Assembly: GCA_029964075.1 (NCBI GenBank)
Contig: CM057129.1
Span: 27,519,430-27,583,429 of the forward strand
Length of the DNA: 64,000 bases
Direction of reading: 5' to 3'
DNA from: Patiria pectinifera
Lineage: Eukaryota; Echinodermata; Asteroidea; Valvatida; Asterinidae
The notes beneath the pieces are model-generated. The model had not been told where the DNA came from and did no database searches. It saw only the letters and a list, made by a program, of their open reading frames with translations. Shown piece by piece: positions 1-10,975 of the stretch (positions are counted from its first letter, which is position 1; every line of letters starts with the position of its first letter). Both the position numbers and the translations under genes were made by a program.

Positions 1-3000
1 TGCTCTACAGCGATGTCCGGACTTGGTCATCGTCAGTGGGGAAGATCTGACGCACTACAGGGAGATGTCTTACAGAATGACAGGTGGGTTCTGATTATCA
101 ATCTTAGAAATGCAGTAAAACAAAATGCAATAAAATGTACATGTGTGACATGTGCAGCCTGTATGCATACCAACGTGTGCATTTAGATGTATTTTGAAGG
201 TACTACTCTCATGTAAATTCACATCCCATTTAAATCCCCTCGACATCCAATTTTATATTTCATGAGCACACCGAGTTCACGTGAGGCCTTTTCAGGACAA
301 ATTTTTAAAATTTTCATTTTACTTAATTTTGCTTAGCCTCATGCTCAAATTTCAAATTGTGCCTTTTCATTTGCGAAATAGATAATTATCTATTTCGCAA
401 ATGAAAAGGCACAATTTTAAATTTTTTTCTTGTGTTAAGAGCTTAAATTCTAGACAATCATCTTTATCTGACATTCCTCACATGAGGTACAGATATCCAA
501 AGTTATACTGAATAGTTGTATACTCTTTAGGGAACCAAGATGGCCTTTGGAATGTTTTCATCGGCACGATTAGCGGGGTAATAGTAATGTACTGTACATT
601 AAGCACCTGTTTGGTGGATATGGGTACCACATAAATCAATTTTATTATTATTATTATTGTTATTAATACAGAGCTTCTTCAGCAGTTCAGCCCCTTGGTG
701 GAGAGGCTAGGATTTGATGAGAATTTCATCGATGTGAGCCATCTCGTGTCTCAGCGCTTGCAAAGAGAAGAAGAAAGAACTGAAGTCTTTGGTCACGTGT
801 ACGGAGACACAGCTACAAATTCTGGTATGTACAAATGAGAAGACTTACTTAGAATTTTGTTGATGTAAGCCATCTTGTGTCTCGTTTATAGGATTCTTAT
901 ATATTATATTTCAAGGGCAATCAACATCAAGGACAATCAACATCGAAGAAAATATGAACAAGAAATGTGTACATTTGTGACATCAATAAATCTGTGACTT
1001 TTTAAACTCTTTACAGTTGCACTTTAGAAGAGAGTTTAAGAGTGATGTTATTGGGCTCTGACATTTTCATTGGAAATTTTAGGCATATAAGAAAAGTTGT
1101 CTGCAATTTGTTGTCTACATTTTAGGAGAAAATCTTTTAACTGCAGGATTTATATTGTTTGTTAAAGCGTTGAACTCATGTACATTTATAGCAGGCATGC
1201 AACGTTTTCTCTGATCCGCTCATTTCTTAAATTTTTTCTTCTCATGTCTGCTATTGAAAATGTCCGCTATAGAAAACTACACTGAAGAAAGTCTTATGCA
1301 GCTTTGAATGTCCAGATTTTCGATGACATTTTTGATGACTATAATGTACATGAGGTGCATGTCTGTTAGTCTTACCTGTACAGTACCACACACTGTCAAA
1401 AAATCCCTTTTTTAGTTGTTGCTATAGAAACCAACTCTCCGCCAATCTGCACCTGTGGCTGTCACCAGCGCCTCCTCCTCGCCTCACACATCGCCCACGA
1501 GATGCGCGAAGCCCTCTGGACCCAGCTGGGTCTGACAAGCTGTGCGGGAGTGGCCCACAACAAGCTGCTTGCCAAGCTGGTGGGCTCGACTCACAAACCC
1601 AACGACCAGACGACACTGTACCCTCACATGGTTGGCATGCTGATGGCAAGCCTGACTAAAGTCACTCAGGTTCCAGGTATAAACAATATCCATTGTTAAC
1701 CCTAACTCCCTGGGGACTTTTGCTAGGATGCATGCCTCAATCCTACAAAATCCTCCAACTGCCTCCATGTACAAATTGCATACAGCCTCAATCCTCCAAA
1801 TTAAACCATTGCTATGACATCACACTATTGTTAAAAGTGTGGATTCGGATCTACGAATCTCTTACACTGGTCACAAAGTGTGGATTCGGAACTACGAATC
1901 TTTAGTAAAGTGTGGATTCGGAATTACGAATCCACACTTTGAAAACGTCGGACAATTGTTCTCCATAATGAGCATGAATAGGACCGTCTGCGTGAAAATT
2001 TGCTTTCCAAAAATTACCAATGCATCTTCACTGTCAGATTCTCCGCCGTCACTGCAAAATCTACTTTAGTCAGAAAGAAATCGTCGTCTCAACTATCCAT
2101 TTTGACGTATGTGGCAATACACATGCTAAACACGCCAGGAAACAATGTTGCAACCTGACGCCACTTCCGCACTTGTGTACAACGTTTATGGAGAGTCATT
2201 TCAATTTTCAAGTATTTCCTAACAATTATGGAAACATTTATCAGTCCCAGATTCATGTCTTATTATCAATTTTGCAACAAATGGCCTTCATTGAGATGAT
2301 GAAGAAAAAAGTGGCGTCAGGTTGCAGCATTCTTTCTTATACTTCTGTTGACGCAATGGTTTAAGTCGAATTCGCGCCTCGTGAATTCTTAAATTACGAA
2401 TCCACACTTTCTCGTGTATTCTCCTTAACATAATCTATTGCTTCAGTGTGGTCATTGGAGGGGTGACCACTGCCTCAATCCTGCCAAAATCCTCCAGCAA
2501 TCACTGTCAATATGTTGAGGCAGAGCCAATGACATCCTGGAGTAGTGCTGAGGATTTCACGTACATGTATAATCTAATCCTAAATTAATGCACGGCTGAG
2601 CATAAACAACACAAGGTACGGCATAAGGCTTTGGCACAATGCATCCTCCAAAATCAGCCACACATTTTTGCCATAAAGCCTCAATCCTGCAAAATCCTCC
2701 ATTTTGCAAAGAGGATTTTGGAGGATTTGGGAAGGTTAGGATTAATCCTGTTGCGGACACTGTGAACCCCCGTAGCTATTGAAACAGTCACAGAAAGTCA
2801 ATAATTCAATCCACTTCTCTTGCCATGTCTTTATAACTATACACGGCTAGTCACCAACAATCAGATCACATTTATGGTATTAAAGCACTATGATTAGTTA
2901 AATTCCATCAACACACAGACGCAAGTCACTGTTAGGTACAGCTGGCTTATCAATCACCAATTGCCAAGGCAAAGCTGTATCAAGTTATGTGAGCATACTT

Positions 3001-6000
3001 TCACAGCCAGTCAAGCCTGCTTCATGCATGTAGGCGTACAGTTCATATCTTTTAAAAACAGTCGTGTGATTGAATTCTTTGACTGCTGAGATGTTTTTTT
3101 TAATTTGTCGGCAAGAGATGGAGAGCTGTTTTGGTGATACAAGGACGAATGGATTATTAGTCCCTGTATCACCCCCTGTATCACCCAAACTGCCCTGCCT
3201 GTTACGCCCTACACAACCCAAGCCAAGCACACTACCAGATTTCTGACGTCACTGATACTTTACTTTTGTGCGTCAAAAAAGACCTAAGAAATTACTTGCA
3301 GCCTCACTTTACTACTTAATCATTTACTTTGATGTGTTTCCTTCTCAGGCATCGGCCATTCAACTGGTAAAAAGCTGTCATCCATGGGGATCACCACATT
3401 GGATCAGTTGATCGAGGCCCCATTATCGGTGCTGAAGGAAGAGTTTGGATACCAGACAGCATGTACGATGCAGAAGTTGTGTCAAGGACATGATGAATCA
3501 CCAGTTGTACAGTCTGGTCCCCCACAGGTATGTAGTCTGTCATCAAATATTAAACATGTTCATTCCTTAAAGATGATAAACTGTTATTCCTCCTGCCCCC
3601 TCCCCCCCCCCACCTCCTGAAAAAAAGTGGGGGAAAAAAGATAATGAAATTATTAAAAATGGATCTCGCCTTTTCAAACTGTCTAAATTTGAGGAGCAAT
3701 CATGTATCTAAAAACAGTACAACTTGAAGGGAAACTATGGAACAGTTTGACATATATGTGGACATTTCAGAAAGTAGTTAATTTAAAACATAATTTTTCA
3801 CCCAACTATCTTCTCTGGACAAGTCTTGTATCACACATGCTACTATCCGCTGCGTTCACAAGTACCCCCTCACCGGCAAAGAAAGTACAGTTGGGGGTGA
3901 CCGAACGATGCCATCTTGCCTGACTGCAATATTTTGCCGCGGAGTAAATCATTATTCTTTCTATATTTTGATTCCAGTCAATAAGTGATGAGGATTCATT
4001 TAGGAAGTGCAGCGGTCTTCAAGAAGCTCAAGTCAAGATAAAGGCACTTCTTTGCAGTCTCCTGCTAAGGTAATATCAACTTAGGAGTCATCTCATTTAA
4101 TATGCAGAATAAGTTGTCAATTTTACTCATAATATGCCCATTGTATCAGATATATTAGTTGCAGCCTCCAAGGATTCCACCTGCAATGAAGTTGTAAACG
4201 ATCAAATTGTAAACAAAAAACAATATTGTTTGTAAACAAAAAACAATATTGTTTGTAAACAATAAGTTTACTTCACTAAGATTCAACTAACCCTAGGCAC
4301 TTTTGCTAGGATGCAACCGTAATAATCCTGCAAAATCCTTCAACTGCCTCCATTTAAAAATAGCATACAGCCTCAATCCTGCAAAATACTTCATTATTTC
4401 TTGAATGTGGTCTTTGGAGGGGTGACCACTGCCTCAATCCTGCAAAATCCTGCAGCATTCACTGTCCATATGAGGCAGAGCCAGTGACATCCTGGAGCAG
4501 TGCGGAGGATGTCAAGTATAATATAGACCTAAATTTATGCACAGCTGAGCATAAACAAAACAAGGTCCGGCCTAAGACCTTGAAACAGTGCATCCTCCGA
4601 AATCAGCCACACACTTTTGCCATGTAGCCTCAATCCTGCAAAATCCTCCATTTCGCAAAGAGGATTTTGGACTATTAGGGAATGTTAGGGCTAATGCCCA
4701 ATACATACATTGGGCCTTTTACAGATCAATTTATCTTCAGTTTATCCAGGATATTTGATGAAAAAACACATTAGTTTTATGTCCCGAAATCAATTTAATA
4801 CTAAAATAATCAGAACAAAATCACCAAGAACACACAGGAAATTTGAAAGCCTGAGAGCCGATGCAGTTATTCATACGAATATAATAACTGTTTCTGGGTT
4901 GGTTGTGGTGGTACAATTTTTTTTTACTGATTCTCTATGAGGAATGTAGTGTTAATCTCTTCATTTTGTTTTGTTTTGTAGATTGAGAAAGGATGGGAGG
5001 CAGCCCCATACATTGAGACTGAGTGTGCGGAAATACTCTAGGGTGCATAAATGGACACGTGAGAGCAGACAGTGTGGGATGCCTGGTGGGATTCTACACA
5101 GCTTGCAGTCCGGTAGGCCGTAGATTGGATTTGAATTGATGAATGGATCGACTGAGGCTTTGCATCGATAGTGTGTAGTGATGAACATCTTTGTTGCAGT
5201 GAATTATGGTGCAATTGACCTATCGCGGTAGAATCACATGATATACAAATAGACGCGGAACGCACTAAATCTGAGACAAACAAAACTTAGTGTACAAAAA
5301 CTCCATAGGGTTGTCTAAGGGGCGTGGCTAACTTGCAAACAGCGATAGGTCAATTCGTTCAAAACATGCTGCATGCTGGCTCCATGGTCTTACATGGTCT
5401 GTATGTGGTCAGAAATGTGGGTTTGGTCCCAGCTAGGATTGTGATGCCAGTTTTTTGTTTAGAATAATCTCGCGACAGCCATTTTCTGAGGTGGCACCAG
5501 GCTTGGGTGAGTCACGCTCGGGTAGTACACACGCACTCCGGGCTCCTTTGACCAAAAGTGTTAACAAAATGCATGCACGGCTCGTCTTTAAGAACGTGTG
5601 AGGCATGAGCGCTGAGGCCAAAAAAACAAGTCTCCGGTTTCTGGTATGCGCGCGCGTCACCGTAGCCATGCGCGTCGGCAAATGAAAAAGTTTTTTTTTC
5701 AATGAAAGATGATGTCTCAAAACCGCCAAACTCACTGGTTTGACTGGAATCCTGCTGCTGCACAATTTTAACGTGTTTTTAGATGGGGTTAATGATCGAG
5801 AATAAGCTTTATGTGGCCTCTCTGGTCTCCCATAATATTTGCACGAAGTTTAGTCGGGCACCATTTGCAGTCATCAGCCGACATTTGAAGCAAAAAAAAA
5901 CAGGGAAAAAAAAAAAAGCCGCGTCGCCGCACCACTTTTTGGGAAAGCTCCATACCAGAAACCGGAGACTTTTTTTTTGGCCTAACCTGGTGCCACCTCA

Positions 6001-7613
6001 AGCATGGGCTTCTAATTTTGTTCGCCGGATTAGCCCATACGAACGGAGGACTTTATTTAAAAAAAAATTAAAAGGACTCAGTGCTCAAGTACCCTCGCAG
6101 TGCCACTGCGAGGGTACTTGAGCACTGAGTCCTTTTAACTTTTTTAAAAATAAATGATGAATAGAGATAAAATTGAAGGGCATTTAAGTAGCTTAGCGCT
6201 GTAGTAAGTGTTGGAAATTAGGGGTCTGAATTTACCTGGAATTGAAAAAATGTGTCCAACTGGCTACAGTAGTATGATTTTACATTATGTTAACAATAAC
6301 AGTAAGCAAAATGGGGCATGAAGAATAATTAACAGGGTTGTCTAAAAGATGCCAAGAAACCTTGTGGTTAAAACCTTCCATAATCTGGAACCTGGTTCCT
6401 GACATTCTTTTCCTTGAACTTTCAATTTCCCACAGATGAAGATGCCACAGTGAGTAAACTCCTAGACCTCTGCGTTGGACTCTTCCACAAGATGGTAGAC
6501 ACCTCCCAGCCCTTTCATCTCACACTGATAAGTGTGTGCTTCGCCAAGTTTCAATCGCAGAGCAGGGCAACTTCAGATATCACCAAATTCTTCTCGCCAA
6601 GATCTGTAAAGAAAGGTTGTTATGGCGATACATCCAACAATGATAACTTTACTGTAACAGAGGAGAGTTACATTGCGAAGCCTGAAGCCTGCTCATTAAC
6701 AGCCACTGATGTTCCATCTGCATCCGTAAGATACGACGGCAATTTACACAATTTGAGTGAAAGCGTCATTCCATCGAGTTCCAATGTTAAATTGGAGAAC
6801 AAGCTGCATCAGAGTGGTTGCAGCGATAACGATCGGCTTCCGCCTTCCCAAGCCAGCAGTTGCTCGGCACCTAAAGGTGGATCTAATAATAAAATTGGAG
6901 GAATCAGAAATTCTAACAGAGAAAATGATCAGTGTGCAGTAACCATGAGTGGCCATCCACCTTCATTAACCAAGACAGAGAACGAACAAGCAGTTAGCGA
7001 TGCTAGCATTTCGCCACGTAAAAGGCAGTCGTTCTTTGCCCAGAAATCAGAAACTGTAACTTCATCACAGATAAAAGGGACGGTGGATCGCAACACACGG
7101 GCAAGTGATAGAGACTGTCGACAAACTGCATACTCGACATCATCGGGGCACCAGCAAGTATCATTTGACAGTGCTAGTTCTAAAAAACCAAGTGACGAGC
7201 AGTTGCCTTTGACATCAGAGCATGCTGACGTCGCACCTGCTGTTGTACCTCCAAACGTCGACCCCTCGGTGTTTGCAGAACTACCTTCTGAACTGCAACA
7301 AGAATTAACAAATGAGTGGAGGAACATGCGACACGACAATTCCAAGCCCGGATCAACACGTACATCACAAGCATCTAGTGACTCTCAACACATCCAGCTT
7401 ACAGGCATTGACCAGTCTGTTTTTGAAGAGCTACCCCGGGATATACAGAGGGAGGTACTTGAGCAACAGAAACAGAAGAAACGAACACTGTCCAGTCACC
7501 CTCCTCAAAGTGAAAGAACGTTACACGCCAAAAGGCCAAGGACTGTGAAAACATCGCCGAACAAAGCCGCAGGAAAAAGTACAACTATCAAGGATTTCTT
7601 CCTCCGGAAATGA
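1..7613 (+). CDS. POLI: DNA polymerase iota (Y-family translesion polymerase), 5' end outside window
   Basis: Seven exons join in phase: 1-83, 672-824, 1428-1676, 3349-3527, 3978-4069, 4982-5112 and 6436-7613, giving 687 visible residues. All junctions are GT-AG. The first exon enters in the palm domain with CPDLVIVSGEDLTHYREMSY, close to vertebrate pol iota. Exon 2 has LVERLGFDENFIDV, which carries the conserved catalytic-site acidic residues of the DEN motif. Exon 3 has GLTSCAGVAHNKLLAKL, and exon 4 the helix-hairpin-helix thumb region. Exons 5-6 form the little-finger domain, ending in RESRQCGMP. The last exon holds the regulatory tail. The enzyme inserts nucleotides opposite DNA lesions in the nucleus and is recruited by PCNA and ubiquitin. 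The catalytic N-terminus and promoter are not in the window. Introns 3 and 5 hold TTAA-flanked repeats. Identification is firm because order, spacing and motifs all match POLI. Confidence 0.97.
354..417. repeat. 64-bp perfect palindrome
   Basis: The two 32-bp arms are exact reverse complements, centred between 385 and 386 (gataattatc at the centre), with no loop. It lies in the first visible POLI intron. The lack of any mismatch suggests a young hairpin element or an actively corrected structure. Confidence 0.9.
1696..2745. mobile_element. TTAA-flanked nonautonomous DNA transposon, family 1 copy A
   Basis: The element begins TTAACCCTAACTCCCT and ends in GGGAAGGTTAGGATTAA, so the termini are imperfect inverted repeats beside TTAA. 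Inside are many copies of a short word related to aatcctgcaaaatcctcca. The same termini and words recur at 4287-4694 and 27506-28498. TTAA targets with CCC termini suggest the piggyBac superfamily. Another element appears inserted at about 1835-2411, since a gtgtggattcg repeat occurs inverted at both its ends. It lies in a POLI intron. Confidence 0.65.
1835..2411. mobile_element. Inverted-repeat element nested in the TTAA family 1 copy
   Basis: The motif aaagtgtggattcg appears near 1836, 1876 and 1908. Its reverse complement, cgaatccacacttt, appears at about 1926-1939 and 2398-2411. The interior resembles nothing in the flanking family. I read this as a separate short-TIR element inserted into the older repeat; its superfamily is unknown. 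Confidence 0.45.
2775..3085. repeat. Dispersed repeat family Y, copy in POLI intron
   Basis: The segment shares ordered words such as ctagtcacc, cagctggcttatcaatcacc and aattccatcaaca with 23800-24118, 29893-30190 and, on the opposite strand, 41174-41458. No coding potential was seen. It is probably an old nonautonomous DNA transposon; the ends are approximate. Confidence 0.55.
4207..4262. repeat. Two-copy palindromic tandem repeat
   Basis: A unit of about 27 bp containing the self-complementary word aacaatattgtt is repeated twice, each followed by tgtaaacaa. It lies in a POLI intron directly before the TTAA family 1 copy B. Confidence 0.7.
4287..4694. mobile_element. TTAA family 1 copy B (short, with CTAA flanks)
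   Basis: This 408-bp copy shares the termini and the internal aatcctgcaaaatcct words of 1696-2745. Both flanks read CTAA instead of TTAA (4287-4290 and 4691-4694). This fits a duplicated variant target site. It is in the POLI intron before the 4982 exon. Confidence 0.6.
5213..5355. mobile_element. Short MITE with perfect 14-bp terminal inverted repeats
   Basis: The segment begins AATTGACCTATCGC and ends GCGATAGGTCAATT, an exact inverted pair about 143 bp apart. It has no coding capacity. It lies in the last POLI intron. Confidence 0.65.
5484..6010. mobile_element. Foldback-like element with separated inverted arms
   Basis: The left arm (about 5484-5660) contains gaggtggcaccagg and agtctccggtttctggtatg. 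The right arm (about 5945-6002) contains the reverse complements of both, in inverted order. The interior carries A-rich tracts. It occupies much of the last POLI intron; superfamily unknown. Confidence 0.5.
6052..6152. repeat. Near-perfect 101-bp hairpin with 1-nt loop
   Basis: The arms 6052-6102 and 6104-6152 are reverse complements around a single C at 6103 (core cgcagtgccactgcg). The inner 35 or so bases of each arm match exactly; the A/T-rich outer parts are imperfect. It adjoins the foldback-like element in the last POLI intron, about 280 bp before the terminal exon. Confidence 0.85.
6436..7613 (+). CDS. POLI: POLI terminal exon: end of little finger plus PCNA-, Rev1- and ubiquitin-binding tail
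   Basis: This single exon encodes 391 residues and the TGA stop. It starts with the end of the little-finger domain (FHLTLISVCFAKF). Next comes a PIP-box-like SDITKFF (about 6570-6599), at the position of the human PIP motif KKGLIDYY. RQSFFAQ (about 7024-7047) resembles the FF-type Rev1-interacting motif. Two ubiquitin-binding motifs (UBM) follow at about 7258-7320 and 7404-7466; each keeps the diagnostic Leu-Pro pair (FAELPSELQQEL and FEELPRDIQREV). The protein ends in TTIKDFFLRK, a second PIP-like motif at the extreme C-terminus. The segment between PIP and UBM1 is Ser/Thr-rich and probably disordered. The motif assignments follow known POLI biology; binding itself is inferred. Confidence 0.93.
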
Positions 7614-7624
7614 ATGTTAGCACG

Positions 7625-7696
7625 AATAAAGAGAACAAAGACCAAATTTTGACACAATATATATCATAAAGTATATATTTTTTTTTAATCAATAAA
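7625..7696 (+). promoter_or_regulatory. Poly(A) signals of POLI
   Basis: Two AATAAA hexamers lie just after the POLI stop, at 7625-7630 and 7691-7696. The second is followed by a T-rich stretch. The 3' UTR is therefore probably under 120 nt. Transcript ends were not observed. Confidence 0.6.
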
Positions 7697-8005
7697 GTAC
7701 TGCATGTTTTAAATTTTGCATTTTAAGAACAATGAATACGTTATTACAAATTTTACAAATATTTATATACCAATCCAAGTACGCGGCCACTGTGCACTCA
7801 AAGAGACCTTCAGTGGTGAAAGCACTGTGCTAGCTATTGTTCAGATAATCTGTCATGGGGCACTTGCTTTGTACAACAGCTTGCACAATACATTCGCCAT
7901 TGAAGGGGGCCTCAGTGAATGCAGTGCTCCAATAAGCCACTTCGGTATCTTGATCAAGTAGTCCAGGTTAAAGGTCAATCGGGGTAAAATCAGTGATGTG
8001 ATGGT

Positions 8006-8172
8006 ATACAAATATTGAGTGGCTCAGCGTGGAATGGGAGGAATATTAACGCAAGGTAAAATCTGGACTTTTCCATTTAACGAGGCGAAGCCGAGTGAAC
8101 TGGAAAAGTCCAGATTTTACCGAGCGATAATATTCCTCCCATTTCACAATTTAAAGCCACTCGATATTTGTT
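8006..8172. repeat. Inverted repeat (MITE-like) between POLI and IDNK
   Basis: The words caaatattgagtggct, gggaggaatatta and ggtaaaatctggactttt on the left are repeated in inverted order on the right, ending cactcgatatttg. The loop is about 15 bp near 8085. It lies in the convergent interval between the two 3' ends. Nothing else was recognised from 7700 to 8690 apart from a possible IDNK poly(A) signal. Confidence 0.75.
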
Positions 8173-8218
8173 TTATATAACTGACATAGAGATCCTTGTC
8201 ATTTGATATATTTGAACT

Positions 8219-8224
8219 TTTATT
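8219..8224 (-). promoter_or_regulatory. Candidate poly(A) signal of IDNK
   Basis: A TTTATT on the plus strand reads AATAAA on the minus strand, about 475 nt beyond the IDNK stop. It is the nearest canonical hexamer seen. Transcript ends are not known. Confidence 0.3.
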
Positions 8225-8698
8225 TCAATACAAAACTGGAGGAAAATGTATTTCTCTCTTTCAAACCACCCCTTCACGAAAATTTTGAACCCAACGCTGT
8301 AACGCTGCTCTTTGGAACAATACGCGCAACGCTGAACGCGCACACCAGCATGCATTTGCACACAAATACAGCGTTATTATACTAACTGTTCAATAGTATT
8401 TCCCATTCCCCATGGGCGGATAGTACTTTTTAAGCCGCGGCGTGAATGGGAGCAATAACGAATGCCACGTGATGCGAGTTCCACCAATCAAATGACTATG
8501 ATCTGTATGTTGGTTATATAATACGCAATGTTGCGCGAACGCCCATTCCGCTTGTTATTAACACACGAGCGTCGTGCGCCCATATCCTTCCGCGTTTGAT
8601 GAGCGTACGATTATCTTGAATGACCCGTGACCCATATCATTGTGCGCGTGCGCAGTTGAAATACCAAACTGGCTTACTGATCTATAGAAAATCTCATT

Positions 8699-10975
8699 TC
8701 ATAATTTCATGCCATTGCTTTGTGCTGAGACAAAGTCCAGAATGTGTCTCACTATAACTTCAACCGGCTGGCAGATATCCTCAGTTAAAACCCTTATTCC
8801 TTCTTCGGAATGTGGTTCCTCGAGTGTCTTAAACTGGGAATCAAGTAACGACACTGGCATGAAGTGACTGTCCCGACCCGTCATTCTAGACAAAATGGCC
8901 TCCGCTGATCCCTTAAGGTAGACAAAGATAATGCTGTCTTTTAGAGTTCCTGCATCAGAATGATGTACAATGTTGTTGTGTCCTGTTTCTGTCCGTCCTG
9001 TGCACAGGATTTCTCGATAGCTTCTTTTCAAAGCCGAACAGGCTAGAATACCACTCTGGATGTTAATCTTCCAGCTGTTAAAAAAAGGAAACATGGAAAA
9101 TTACAGTGGTTGCAAATATATGGTTGGGCATCTACATGTAGGTCATTTGCCGCTCATTTAATGGATTTGTAAAATCCAAAGCAGATGTTCTGTATCAGAT
9201 GTGCTCTGTCTAAATGAATGGCACAACACACGTCTTCAGCACAATAATTTCCAAATTTGTGAATTGAAAATGGTAGAACGAAAGAGATTGCATTTATCTT
9301 GGCTATTTTTATTTTTATGACACTCCAACCCTCCCTTACCGCCAGCTTGCAAATTACCTACTCAATAATAAACATCTCCAAATTGACACGAAAGTTCAAG
9401 GTTTACCTTCTTAGAATGTGATGCAAGGTGAGAAGCCATCCCTGTCGATCCTAGAAGGAAAACATTGTTCCTTGAATGATTTTGTCAACAAGTGACTACA
9501 ACAAATCGGCAATCCTCTCTGATGACATCTTGTTACAATGATATGAAACATTAATCTTTGCCATGATGGTCAAGCAAACAAATAATGAGAAATTATGAAA
9601 CAAATTTATCAATGCTGTGGCATTTCAAGTCTTTGGATGTAAATTGTCCACTTGGCTCAAAATTTCTGTATTTTGGCTTGTACTTTCCCAAAGAAAATCG
9701 TGCTGGCACAAGATAATTACTGTCATTGTGAGGTTGAATATTCCATTTTATAAGTTTATACATTGGGTATGGGTCATTGTATAAATTTAGGGTCCACAGT
9801 GTGACATTTTTCCCGCCTCCGTTACCTTGGTACTTTGTAATTTGCCATTCAGGTATCATTAAAATGACTTCAAACAAGTTTGTATTTGTTGGGTAGGTAC
9901 AATTGTAGTTTGCTCTTCATAATCACTCTTGGAGGATGACTGCATTAAGGAGTGCATCAGAATTATAAAATCATAGCTGTCAGATGTAACAGGGACAGGA
10001 AAACGTGGGTCTTAAATTTAAAGAATGACCCCTATTGTAATGACAGTGTACCTCGTCATTCAGGGGAATTCCCTTTGCCATTTTGTGTTTGTTTGTCTCT
10101 GGGTGGTGGTCGTCTGCATCTACAAATGGCCAACCAGTCTGCGGCAAGGCACAAAATAAAACAAATAGACGTATCACGGAAACATGCTTAGTAATTAAAG
10201 GCACAGTTTTGTTGAATTGTGGTTCTTTTACATAGGTTACAAAATATGAACTTATACCTTTTCAGAAAGGCATCTGCCAACCGTGGATCTGGAATTGAAA
10301 AAGAAATTGAATACAGTTTAGTTATTTGGACTCTGTTTTTGGCTGCATATTATGCAATGCATCTAGGGTTTGAGTCGTTTGTGTTCCTTCCTCCATGGTT
10401 ATGTAGTGAGGTCCTCTTACATTTTGTACAGTAATCAAGCTGAGGTTGCAGAACAGTGGTAAATATGCCCACTTCCGAAATTCAGGAAAGATACACACAA
10501 CTCTCCAAGGTGTTTGAGACACACATCAAATTACAGTTTATTTCATCATCTTTCATTTTCTGACCTGTCCATAGTCAAGCATGGCGGAAGGAAAACAGAG
10601 GGTCGAGCAAGCTACTTGCACAAGTAAAGTGTCCTCACTGTGAATGTAGAGAGGGTCGTTATATTTAAATTAAGTGACAATTTCGTTACTTCTGTTTATC
10701 ATAGACAGAGGAAGAATTGGACCAGCTGTCGATCCACATTATATCACACGTCATTTCACCACCACTGGTGTTCTTACACAATTGCTACAGTGACAATGAT
10801 CTCCGATACAAGGCCAGATATATACTGAACTGAACTGTGTGTTTAAAATTTTAAAAACATCATAAATAAAGTCCCTTTATAAAATCCAGCATTTCTAACA
10901 ATGATACAAAATTACATTATAAATACAAAATTACTTTCCGCTTCCACAGACACCCATCAACACTACAATTGCCAT
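8699..10975 (-). CDS. IDNK: Gluconokinase (complete, five exons)
   Basis: In transcript order the coding exons are 10975-10935, 10288-10258, 10138-10052, 9450-9407 and 9074-8699. They total 579 nt, or 192 residues, against 187 in human IDNK as I recall. The enzyme phosphorylates gluconate to 6-phosphogluconate. The P-loop GVCGSGKST is split across exons 1 and 2, its Lys codon being AA|A. Exon 3 gives [19 protein letters not shown] and IPLNDE, the family signature. Exon 4 gives [13 protein letters not shown], and exon 5 [15 protein letters not shown], then [14 protein letters not shown] and HFMP. All junctions are GT-AG and in phase. The start is the ATG at 10975; an upstream ATG is in another frame. 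The gene lies tail to tail with POLI and head to head with FRMD, 1.4 kb away. Confidence 0.96.
9771..10031. mobile_element. Dispersed family X element inside IDNK intron 3
   Basis: The ends GGGTCATTGTATAAATTTAG and (inverted) GGGTCATTCTTTAAATTTAA form imperfect terminal inverted repeats. Relatives occur at 17440-17610, 24680-24933, 60190-60308 (continuing after an insertion at 60841) and 61764-61892. It ends only 20 bp from the IDNK exon 3 donor. No protein is encoded. Confidence 0.6.
10430..10570 (-). repeat. Dispersed repeat W, shared with FRMD intron 1
   Basis: Words such as caactctccaaggtgtttgaga and acacacatcaaattac reappear reverse-complemented at about 14975-15120, in the same order. 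It lies in IDNK intron 1. This is probably an old nonautonomous transposon whose ends I cannot fix. Confidence 0.5.
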
